DNA of 7,948 nucleotides from an uncultured Peptococcaceae bacterium (GTDB lineage: Bacteria > Bacillota > Desulfotomaculia > Desulfotomaculales > Desulfallaceae), in contig CAJYBN010000129.1 in the NCBI GenBank assembly GCA_913064925.1, positions 1 through 7,948 of the forward strand, read 5' to 3'. Positions 1-6,368 of the stretch are shown here, one piece after another. Both the position numbers and the translations under genes were made by a program. The notes below the pieces were generated by a model. The model searched no databases, had not been told where the DNA came from, and saw nothing but the letters and a program-made list of their open reading frames with translations. How positions within the stretch are numbered: position 1 is the first letter of the stretch; the number at the start of each line of letters is the position of its first letter.

Positions 1-119
1 ACACTATTCAAGGCCGGTTGTCGGATCAGCTGTTGTACCAGTTGTTCAAGGTCTATTTGGACAGGATGGCCGAGCTCTTTGCAAGTCCGGTTGGTAAATT
101 GTGGCCAATATCTTGGAAT
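1..119 (-). pseudogene. Possible 5'-truncated gene remnant running off the left edge
   Basis: A minus-strand frame is open from just after a TAA (120-122) to the window edge. It contains protein-like segments such as RYWPQFTNRTCKELGHP and LEQLVQQLIRQP. No ATG, GTG or TTG begins it and there is no ribosome site, so it could be a remnant, such as a transposase fragment, or chance. The plus strand is also open here, so coding is not established and no family is recognised. Confidence 0.2.
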
Positions 120-191
120 TTAAATTATGGTATTGGGTTATTGTTTTTAGATTGCATAACTACTCATTTAAATTTATTATGGCATGAAATA
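1..191. other. Downstream flank, no convincing gene or terminator
   Basis: This is the stretch past the hdrB stop. Bases about 117-191 are strongly AT-rich, unlike the GC-rich operon, and contain repeated ATTTAAAT palindromes. I found no GC-rich hairpin followed by a T-run, so the site of transcription termination is not visible. Bases 1-119 are open on the minus strand to the window edge but lack a start codon and ribosome site. Confidence 0.6.
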
Positions 192-1055
192 TTAACAGCC
201 TACACTGATTTGATTAAGTAAATTTACCGGTTCTATCAAATGCTTGTTTAGCCAACCGGCAGCACCATCTAACCCCATAGCCAGACCCATAAGCTCAGTG
301 AAATACAGTGCCGGTACAGCTTGTTTATTCTTGGGTTGGCGCATCTCCAGGTTACTCTGGCACAGCGGGCAGGCTGTCACTATAGCCGTGGCTCCCGCTT
401 CCCTGGCTGCTTCCACGATACGCCCCACCAGACCCTTCACTACGTTCGCATTGGTTAAAACCAGGCTGGCTCCGCAACACTCCGTCTTGTATGACCAGGT
501 TAAGGGCCTGGCTCCTAAAGCTTCCATCAACTGGTCAATGACCATCGGATGCTCCACCCGGTCGAATCCCGCCACTTCCGGCGGGCGCACCAAAAGGCAC
601 CCGTAATAGCACACAACTGGTAGTCCGTTTAACTGCCGGGTCACCTTCCCCGCGATTCTCTCCAGCCCCACCATGGAGATTAAAGTCTCCACCAGGGACA
701 TCACCTTGCTGCTGCCCTGATATTTAAACTCGGCGGTATCCTCAATATGCTTGCGCATATTTGCGTCGCTTTGCAGCAGGTAATCCGCTTTCTTGAGCCG
801 GCTATAACAGGCGGCGCAGGGCACCGCCAAGTCCAGGCCCATCCCCTGCGCCAGGGCGATGTTCCGGGCGGGCAGCGCCACGGATAACAGATGGTCCAGG
901 TTATGGGCCGAGGTGGCACCGCAGCAGCTCCAGTCCTCCAGTTCAGCCAGTTCCAGCCCTAGCGCGGCACATACCGCCCGGGTGGACAGGTCGTACTCTT
1001 TGCCCGTGGCCTCCAGTGAACAGCCGGGGTAGTAAGCTACCCTGTCAGCGGTCAT
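192..1055 (-). CDS. hdrB: HdrB-type CCG-domain catalytic subunit
   Basis: HdrB proteins hold two CCG domains that bind noncubane [4Fe-4S] clusters and reduce a disulfide in methanogens. Here both are intact: C12, SCCG at 43-46 (C44, C45) and CAAC (C80, C83); then CYYGC (C149, C153), ECCG (C193, C194) and CPLC (C229, C232). The length of 287 residues is normal. A conserved YYPGC begins the protein and FTELMGLAMG lies near the C-terminus. In bacteria lacking coenzymes M and B the acceptor is different and not known here; a disulfide or trisulfide protein is a possible acceptor only by analogy. It is the last gene of the operon. The gene starts 4 bases after hdrC. The AGAAAGGGGGT ribosome site (1066-1076) is inside hdrC and is 10-11 bases from the ATG, suggesting coupling. 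The final codons become AT-rich. Confidence 0.94.
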   Translation of the reverse strand: MTADRVAYYPGCSLEATGKEYDLSTRAVCAALGLELAELEDWSCCGATSAHNLDHLLSVALPARNIALAQGMGLDLAVPCAACYSRLKKADYLLQSDANMRKHIEDTAEFKYQGSSKVMSLVETLISMVGLERIAGKVTRQLNGLPVVCYYGCLLVRPPEVAGFDRVEHPMVIDQLMEALGARPLTWSYKTECCGASLVLTNANVVKGLVGRIVEAAREAGATAIVTACPLCQSNLEMRQPKNKQAVPALYFTELMGLAMGLDGAAGWLNKHLIEPVNLLNQISVGC

Positions 1056-1059
1056 CTTG

Positions 1060-1635
1060 TCAGCGACCCCCTTTCTGCCGGGCCTGTTCCACCCGCCTAA
1101 AGATCTCCCGGACGCCTTTTTTGTCCCGTACAGCGCTGGAAAATAAAGTCAGCTTACCCTTTTGGAACAGCCTCAGGCCCAGGTCCAGGTCGGAAAACAG
1201 GTCGCCGGTTTTAAGCTTAAACCGGGCTATCAACATACTCTCGTGCACCCGCCCCCGGCTTTTTACATCGGCCAGAAACATGCGGTGGAAAGTGGCTGTC
1301 CGCTTCTCCTTCTCCCGACCCAGGGATGCGGAAAGCTGGCGCAGCACGTCATTTACCTCCGAAATGCGTATGCCGTTGGGACAGCGGGCGCCGCAGGTTT
1401 CGCAGGCCGAGCAGAGCCAGATCATGGAATTGGTAAGTACCGGGTCCGCCAGGCTCAGGTAAACCATCCGGACCACCTGGTGCGGTGCGATGTCGACATA
1501 CTCACCCATCGGGCAGCCGGCGGTACATTTCTGGCACTGGTAGCACAGCTCAATGGGCTGTCCGCACTTTTCCCGGACAGTGTTAAAGAAACCTTGTTGG
1601 GTGGTGATCTCCCCGGCAGTGGCTTTTACTCGCAT
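1060..1635 (-). CDS. hdrC: HdrC-type 2x[4Fe-4S] subunit
   Basis: This 191-residue protein is the HdrC iron-sulfur relay, carrying electrons from the HdrA flavins to HdrB. Two [4Fe-4S] motifs are clear: CYQCQKCTAGCP (C31, 34, 37, 41) and CSACETCGARCPNG (C75, 78, 81, 85), spaced as usual for HdrC. The hydrophobic MVYLSLADPVL between them and the ISEVNDVLRQL after the second are typical. The C-terminal about 90 residues are helical-looking and charged (KSRGRVHESMLIARFKLKTG), matching HdrC relatives. It has no membrane segment, so it is not the NarI-like HdrE or DsrM type. Its ATG follows the FrhB-like stop by 12 bases, with an AAGGGGG ribosome site overlapping that stop. The gene ends 4 bases before hdrB. 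Confidence 0.93.
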   Translation of the reverse strand: MRVKATAGEITTQQGFFNTVREKCGQPIELCYQCQKCTAGCPMGEYVDIAPHQVVRMVYLSLADPVLTNSMIWLCSACETCGARCPNGIRISEVNDVLRQLSASLGREKEKRTATFHRMFLADVKSRGRVHESMLIARFKLKTGDLFSDLDLGLRLFQKGKLTLFSSAVRDKKGVREIFRRVEQARQKGGR

Positions 1636-1647
1636 TGGTTTGCCCCC

Positions 1648-2778
1648 TTACCGCGGTTCCAGTTCGCTGACCTGGTAGGTGGCCAGGGGCAGCTCTTCAC
1701 CTACATCCCTGCCCGGCGTGTAGCCGAAGATGTCCTGCACCTTTTGACCGGCGCTCCTAAAGAGTACCGTCAACGGTATTCCCACCGGACAGGCGGACTG
1801 GCAGTGGCCGCAGCCAACGCAGCTGAGGCCCATGTGGTTTATGCGGGTGAGGTGGAACAGCATGGTGTCGGTGGGCATCTTGATGACACCCTTCTTTTGC
1901 GCCCAGCCCAGGTAGTCGCCGGGCTGGTGTTTAAAGAGCGGTCCGGCGAACACGCATTCCTGGCAGAAGCAGATGGGGCAGGCCTGGCGGCAGTTGTGGC
2001 AGCGCAGGCAGGCGGCCAGGAGGTCGGTTGTGCCGGCCAGGGTACCGGTTTTTTCGGCGAGCGCGGCGGCTTGTTGGCGGTATTCTTCCTCACGCGCCGC
2101 GCGGATCCTGGTGATGGTCTCGTCCCGGGAAGCGTGCACCTGGTATTCAGCAAGCCCCAGTTCGGCCAGTGCCCCGGCCAGTTCCTCGTCCTGTACCTGG
2201 ACCAGCAGCTCCTTTGTGGGGTCAATGCCCACGTAGCCCACGTAGCCCACGTGGATGCCGGCGTGTTCGGCGGTAACGTGCCTGCACAGGGCGCAGGCGG
2301 CCCTGACATCGGTGTCGTTAACGGCAGTTTCGCCCATAGCGGCCCGGGTCAGCCACTGTTCGGGGTCGAAGTTGCCGGTCTCCACCAGCTTTTTGTAGTT
2401 TGCCGGCTCGAAGGTGCCGGGGCAGTCGATGCCGATGATTAAAAGGTTATCCATGGTGGCCTGGTGCAGTTTGACTAGTTCCACCAGCGCCCGGGTCTCG
2501 CAGGAGCGTAGCACCACGCCCAGCTTCTGGCCGGGGTCTTGTACGGTCAGGCTTGATACCTGACGGGCTGCGTTCTGCATGGCCAGCGGGGCCAGGGGCA
2601 GCGCGCCTTCCATGGCGACCGGGTCTTTGACCAGCGCCTGTACGACGGAGGTGCCCGACCTGGTGGCCCGGGGCACTAAAATTGCGTCCACCACGCCTCT
2701 TTCCAGCAGCTGTTTCAAAAATGAGGTCAGTGCCCGGTTTACGTCCCCTGGCCCGGTTTTTAAGGCATAGCTTTTCAT
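1648..2778 (-). CDS. FrhB/FdhB-like iron-sulfur subunit with C-terminal ferredoxin domain
   Basis: A 376-residue cytosolic protein. The N-terminal two thirds resembles the F420-hydrogenase/formate-dehydrogenase beta-subunit family (FrhB/FdhB), with LRSCETRALVEL at 90-101 (C93), a GIDCPG segment (C119) and C162/C165. Members commonly bind FAD and an iron-sulfur cluster and oxidise or reduce F420, formate-derived electrons or similar. The C-terminal third is a ferredoxin-like dicluster region: seven Cys in 257-275 (C257, 260, 263, 267, 270, 272, 275), then a standard CxxCxxCxxxCP at 320-331. Located between mvhD and hdrC, it is probably an electron entry or relay subunit of the complex. The donor is not identifiable. 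The ATG directly follows an in-frame TAG, so it is the first possible start. The clearest Shine-Dalgarno (AGGGAGGT, 2791-2798) is 12 bases away, with a weaker CAGGG closer. Residues 177-184 are encoded by a 9-bp tandem repeat. The family assignment is reasonable but the substrate is not. Confidence 0.8.
   Translation of the reverse strand: MKSYALKTGPGDVNRALTSFLKQLLERGVVDAILVPRATRSGTSVVQALVKDPVAMEGALPLAPLAMQNAARQVSSLTVQDPGQKLGVVLRSCETRALVELVKLHQATMDNLLIIGIDCPGTFEPANYKKLVETGNFDPEQWLTRAAMGETAVNDTDVRAACALCRHVTAEHAGIHVGYVGYVGIDPTKELLVQVQDEELAGALAELGLAEYQVHASRDETITRIRAAREEEYRQQAAALAEKTGTLAGTTDLLAACLRCHNCRQACPICFCQECVFAGPLFKHQPGDYLGWAQKKGVIKMPTDTMLFHLTRINHMGLSCVGCGHCQSACPVGIPLTVLFRSAGQKVQDIFGYTPGRDVGEELPLATYQVSELEPR
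2228..2254 (+). repeat. Three-copy 9-bp in-frame tandem repeat
   Basis: The plus strand reads CCCACGTAG twice and then CCCACGTGG. On the coding strand it yields the repeated V-G-Y of HVGYVGYVGID. Since 9 is a multiple of 3, gain or loss of a unit would keep the frame. It is consistent with slipped-strand expansion within the FrhB-like gene. Confidence 0.85.
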
Positions 2779-2798
2779 CTATTACCCTGTACCTCCCT

Positions 2799-3269
2799 CT
2801 AGAGTTCCCAAGCGGTCCAGGTAGGGTTGGGACCCAGCTTTTTAAGCGATTGAACCATTTGGTTTACTGTTTCAGCGAATGTCTTGCCTTCGGAGGCGCT
2901 GATGAACCGAAACCAGACCCGGTCCTTGTTAATGCCGAATGATTCCAGTGATTTTTTTAGCACGGCGATGCGCCGCCGGGCCTTGTAATTGCCACTACCA
3001 TAGTGGCAGTCGCCGGAATGTCACCCGCCCACCAGTACTCCGTCGGCGCCGTCCAGCAGCGGGCGCAGGATGTAAAGCGGGTCGATGGAGCCGGTACACA
3101 TGACCCGGACCAGCCGGATGTTGGGCGGGTACTGGATGCGGGACGTGCCGGCCAGGTCGGCGCCGGCGTAGCTGCACCAATTGCAGACCAGGCCGATGAT
3201 GCGGGGTTCGAATTCAGCCAGCGTTTCGTTGGCGGTTGCCGGTTGTTGTTCCTGTGTTGTGGTGGTCAT
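2799..3269 (-). CDS. mvhD: MvhD/FlxD-family delta subunit, predicted selenoprotein (Sec83, UGA recoded)
   Basis: MvhD-family proteins are small [2Fe-2S] subunits that pass electrons from a hydrogenase, formate dehydrogenase or similar module to HdrA. Residues 20-82 match the family well: FEPRIIGLVCNWCSYAGAD with C29 and C32, RVMCTG with C58, and DGVLVGG leading into the UGA at 3021-3023. After the UGA the same frame continues HSGDCHY (C88), NYKARRR, FISASEGKTFAE, and ends at TAG (2799-2801). The product is 156 residues, normal for the family. The UGA replaces the conserved Cys of the GGC-H-P-G-D-C-H motif. The retained reading frame, conserved downstream residues and a correctly placed hairpin argue for selenocysteine rather than a nonsense mutation. 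A selenocysteine-containing MvhD homologue (VhuD) is known in Methanococcus. A tool that reads UGA as stop would give an 82-residue fragment and lose the C-terminal half. The first about 19 residues are T/Q-rich and unconserved-looking. Confidence 0.9.
2990..3008 (-). promoter_or_regulatory. Predicted bacterial SECIS hairpin
   Basis: On the transcribed strand TGCCACTA, loop TGG, TAGTGGCA forms a perfect 8-bp stem with a 3-base loop. The loop starts 20 bases after the UGA. Bacterial SECIS elements lie within the coding sequence just after the UGA, with the apical loop roughly 16-37 bases away and a G among its first two loop bases. Here the loop's second base is G. It would recruit the elongation factor SelB. 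The hairpin is encoded within the codons for CHYGSG, and the outer extension of the stem is weak (C-A mismatch, then A-U and G-U). Confidence 0.8.
3021..3023 (-). other. UGA codon predicted to be read as selenocysteine (Sec83)
   Basis: The minus-strand TGA falls between codons for VGG and HSGDCHY, where MvhD relatives have cysteine, a probable [2Fe-2S] ligand or redox residue. The frame is otherwise open for 73 codons afterwards. C29, C32, C58 and C88 remain ordinary cysteines, so only one position is substituted. Confidence 0.85.
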
Positions 3270-3317
3270 GGGCTTAACCTCCTGCCTTGGGGTTGTATAG
3301 TTGGATAATGTTAATTT
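3270..3317 (-). promoter_or_regulatory. 48-bp spacer with strong Shine-Dalgarno site before the mvhD-like gene
   Basis: This is the longest intergenic gap in the operon. The minus strand carries AGGAGGT at 3277-3283, seven bases before the ATG at 3267-3269. No hairpin followed by a T-run is evident, so transcription is expected to run through. The stretch after the hdrA stop is AT-rich but I see no convincing promoter. Confidence 0.7.
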
Positions 3318-6300
3318 TTATAACAGTGCGGCTTTCATCATGGCCAGCATCTGGCCTTTCTCGTACCCTTTCTGCTGGGAGGCGCCGCTGGGGCAGGCGG
3401 CCACACAGGCGCCGCATCCCTGGCAAAGTGTCTCGTGTACCCTGGCAATGCCGGTGTATTCTTCCAGGTAGCGGGCGTTGTAACTGCACGCCTTTACACA
3501 CAGCCCGCACCCGATGCACAGCTCCTCGTCCACGTAGGCGGTGATGGCCACGTTTTCCAACCTCTCCTTGGAAAGCAGCGTGGCGGCGCGCATGGCGGCG
3601 GCGCTGGCCTGGACCAGCGTTTCGTCCAGGAGTTTAGGCGCGTGGGCCAGCCCGCACAGGTACATGCCGTCGGCGGCAAAGTCCACGGGCCGCAGTTTCA
3701 TGTGAGCTTCCAGCAAAAAGCCTTCGGCGCTAAGAGGGACTTTAAAGAGCTTGCTCAGCTCTTCGTTGTCGGTGTTGGCTTCCACCCCGGCGCTCAGGAC
3801 CAAAAGGTCGGCGTCGATGGTGACACTGTAGCCCAGGGTTGGGTCGGGGGCGGTGACGGCCAGTTTGCCGTCCCCGGCGTCTATAACCTGCGGCGGGTCT
3901 TCGGGTTCGTACTGGATGAAAATAACGCCTTGACGGCGGGCCTCTGTGTAATATTTTTCCAGTTTGCCGTAGACCCGGATGTCACGGTAGAAGATATAGA
4001 CGTTGGTGTCCGGTTGTTGTTCTTTGATCAACAGCGCGTTTTTAATGGCATGGCTGCAGCAGATACGGCTGCACCAGGGCCGTTTTTCGTCCCGGGAACC
4101 GGCGCACTGGATCATGACGATGTTTTGGCTACCGGCCAGGTTACCTCCCCTGATCCGTTGTTCCAGCCCGGTCTGGGTGATCACGCCCGGGTGTTGGCCG
4201 TACAGGTAGCCTTCGGGGGTTACCTCACGGGCGCCGGTGGCCAAAATGGCGGCGCCGTGCACCAGTTCGTAGGTCTGGTCCCTGGTCCTAACCACGGTGC
4301 GGTAGTTGCCGGGGTAGCCGGACACGTCGGTTATATGGGCGCCGGTGATAATGTGGATGTTGGGATCATTTTCCACCTGGCCGGTCAGTTCGGCCAGCAG
4401 TTTTTGGGTATCCACTCCGGTGATGGTGCGGTGCATGTGGGCAAGCCGGCCGCCCAGGGTGTCCGCCTTTTCCACCAGGTGAACGCCGAACCCCTGCCGG
4501 GAGAGGGACATGGCCGCGGCCATACCGGCGGCGCCGCCGCCCACCACCAGGGCGTTGCGGTTGACTTCGGAGTGGGTGACGGTTACGGGTTTTAAGAGCC
4601 GGGCCTTGGCCACGGCCATGCGTACCAGGTCTTTGGCCTTGGCGGTGGCTGATTCTTTTTGGTCCCGGTGCACCCAGGAGGAGTGTTCCCGGATGTTCAC
4701 GTGTTCGTACAGGTAGGGGTTTAAGCCTGCTTCCCGCAGCGCGTTTTGGAACAGCGGCGCGTGGGTGCGCGGCGTGCAGGAGGCCACCACCACCCGGTTC
4801 AGCTTCTGGCTGTTGATGCGTTTTTTAATGGTCTCCAGGCTGTCCTGGGCGCAGGCGAAGGTGAATTCGCCGGCGTACACTACGCCGGGCAGGGTCTTGG
4901 CGTAGTTTTTCACGGCCGGCACGTCGATGATGCTGCCAATGTTGATACCGCAGTGGCAGACGAACACGCCGGTGCGGGGCAGCTCTTCAGAGACGTCTTT
5001 TTCGGGTACAGGTTCTTTTGTTTCGGTTAACGTGTACCTGGATTTGCCCAGCAGGCTGGATACGTACCCGGCGGCGGCGCTGGCCTCGATGACGGTTTCG
5101 GGGATGTCCTTGGGACCGGCGAAGGCCCCGGCGGCATAGACGCCGGGACGGGTGGTGCTGCCGGGCTCGGGGCCGGGCTGGCAGAAACCGTTTTCGTCCA
5201 GGGCGACGCCCGCTGTTTGGGCCAGTGCTTCGATCCCGGCTGGTGGTTTCAATCCTACCGATAGTACTACCAGGTCGAATTGTTCTTCATGCAGTTTGCC
5301 GTTGGGGGTGCGATACTTGAGCACCAGGTTTTTGGTTTGCTGCAGTTCTTTCACCGAGGAGACCATGCATTTAATGTACCTGACGCCGTATTCGTCCCTG
5401 GCACGCTGGTAGTATTGTTCGAAGCCCTTGCCGAAGGCGCGCACGTCGATGCAGAAGATGGTGGCGTCCAGCCCCGGGACGTGTTCTTTGGCCACCACGG
5501 CTTCCTTGGTGGCGTACATGCAGCACACACCGGAGCAGTAGTTGCGTTCTTTGCCCGGTTCACGGGAGCCGACGCACTGGATGAAGGCGATTTTTCTGGG
5601 TTCGGTGCCGTCAGAGGGGCGCACCAGGTGGCCCTGGTGGGGGCCGGAGGCGCTGAGCATGCGTTCAAACTGCAGGCTGGTGACGACGTTTTTGTAAATG
5701 CCGTAGCCGTATTCACCTCTAAGCGAGGCGTCGAAGATTTCAAAACCGGGGGCCAGGATGACGGCCCCGACGGGTATGTCTACCAGTTCCCCGGTCATGT
5801 CGTAGTTTATGGCCTTGCGGGGGCATTTTTCGGCGCAGGTGCCGCATTCCTGGCAGTTTTGCTTGTCAATGACGTAGGCGTTGGGGAAGGCCTGGGCATA
5901 CGGCTTATATATGGCTTTGCGCGTGTCGAGTCCCTGGTTGAATGGGTTTGGGACGTCCTGCGGGCAGACGGTTTCGCAGCGGCCGCAGCTGACGCACAGG
6001 TCGATGTCGACGTAGCGCGGGTGTTTTTTTATGGTGGCGGTGAAGTTGCCGGGCTGGCCGGAAAGCGCCACCAGTTCAGACAGGGTGTGGATCTTGATGT
6101 TCATGTGACTGCCCACGTCCACTACCCGGGGCGAGAGGATGCACATAGAGCAGTCGTTGGTGGGGAAGGTTTTGTCCAGCATGGGCATGGTGCCGGCGAT
6201 GGAGGGGCTTTTCTCCACCAGGTGGACCACAAAGCCGGCTTCGGCCAGGTCCAGGGCGGACTGCATGCCGCTGATGCCGGCGCCTACCACCAGGACGGCA

Positions 6301-6368
6301 CCCACGGCTCTCTCCGGGGTGGTTGTGGTTTGGGGTGTGCCGGTGGGCTTTTGTGCGGTGGCGTCCAT
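3318..6368 (-). CDS. hdrA: Double-flavin fused HdrA (1016 aa)
   Basis: A fusion of two HdrA-like modules, far longer than canonical HdrA (roughly 650 residues). After a T/P-rich tail (1-22), module 1 has an FAD motif VGAGISG (27-33), a CSMC pair (73-76), an inserted 2x[4Fe-4S] ferredoxin (C125/128/131/135 and C172/175/178/182), and CSGVCC (278-283). Its FAD domain ends near 445. Module 2 begins like canonical HdrA with VCHCGINIG (470-478), then SCTPRTHAP (530-538), a second FAD motif VVGGGAAG (608-615), CSRICCSH (766-773), and a C-terminal ferredoxin (C951/954/957/961 and C982/985/988/992). HdrA flavins are known to be the site of electron bifurcation between ferredoxin and the HdrBC branch. 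That role is inferred here. Four cubane clusters and two FADs are predicted. The cytosolic sequence has no signal peptide or membrane segment. ATG choice is supported by a strong ribosome site and the overlap with the preceding stop. Confidence 0.95.
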   Translation of the reverse strand: MDATAQKPTGTPQTTTTPERAVGAVLVVGAGISGMQSALDLAEAGFVVHLVEKSPSIAGTMPMLDKTFPTNDCSMCILSPRVVDVGSHMNIKIHTLSELVALSGQPGNFTATIKKHPRYVDIDLCVSCGRCETVCPQDVPNPFNQGLDTRKAIYKPYAQAFPNAYVIDKQNCQECGTCAEKCPRKAINYDMTGELVDIPVGAVILAPGFEIFDASLRGEYGYGIYKNVVTSLQFERMLSASGPHQGHLVRPSDGTEPRKIAFIQCVGSREPGKERNYCSGVCCMYATKEAVVAKEHVPGLDATIFCIDVRAFGKGFEQYYQRARDEYGVRYIKCMVSSVKELQQTKNLVLKYRTPNGKLHEEQFDLVVLSVGLKPPAGIEALAQTAGVALDENGFCQPGPEPGSTTRPGVYAAGAFAGPKDIPETVIEASAAAGYVSSLLGKSRYTLTETKEPVPEKDVSEELPRTGVFVCHCGINIGSIIDVPAVKNYAKTLPGVVYAGEFTFACAQDSLETIKKRINSQKLNRVVVASCTPRTHAPLFQNALREAGLNPYLYEHVNIREHSSWVHRDQKESATAKAKDLVRMAVAKARLLKPVTVTHSEVNRNALVVGGGAAGMAAAMSLSRQGFGVHLVEKADTLGGRLAHMHRTITGVDTQKLLAELTGQVENDPNIHIITGAHITDVSGYPGNYRTVVRTRDQTYELVHGAAILATGAREVTPEGYLYGQHPGVITQTGLEQRIRGGNLAGSQNIVMIQCAGSRDEKRPWCSRICCSHAIKNALLIKEQQPDTNVYIFYRDIRVYGKLEKYYTEARRQGVIFIQYEPEDPPQVIDAGDGKLAVTAPDPTLGYSVTIDADLLVLSAGVEANTDNEELSKLFKVPLSAEGFLLEAHMKLRPVDFAADGMYLCGLAHAPKLLDETLVQASAAAMRAATLLSKERLENVAITAYVDEELCIGCGLCVKACSYNARYLEEYTGIARVHETLCQGCGACVAACPSGASQQKGYEKGQMLAMMKAALL

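Noticed and set aside
18..221. Plus-strand 67-codon open frame at the left end
   Set aside because: It runs through the AT-rich spacer, overlaps the hdrB 3' end, lacks a ribosome site and has no recognisable motif.
2228..2254. Short repeats as a CRISPR array or regulatory operator
   Set aside because: Units are directly adjacent without spacers, lie inside a coding sequence in frame, and number only three.
3021..3269. An 82-residue MvhD fragment ending at the UGA, or an mvhD pseudogene
   Set aside because: Family-typical sequence continues in the same frame to a proper stop, and a SECIS-like hairpin follows at the right distance.
5519..5536. Selenocysteine in the HdrA CSGVCC region, as in methanococcal HdrA
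   Set aside because: The codons here are ordinary cysteine codons with no UGA. The fused hdrA frame contains no internal stop.
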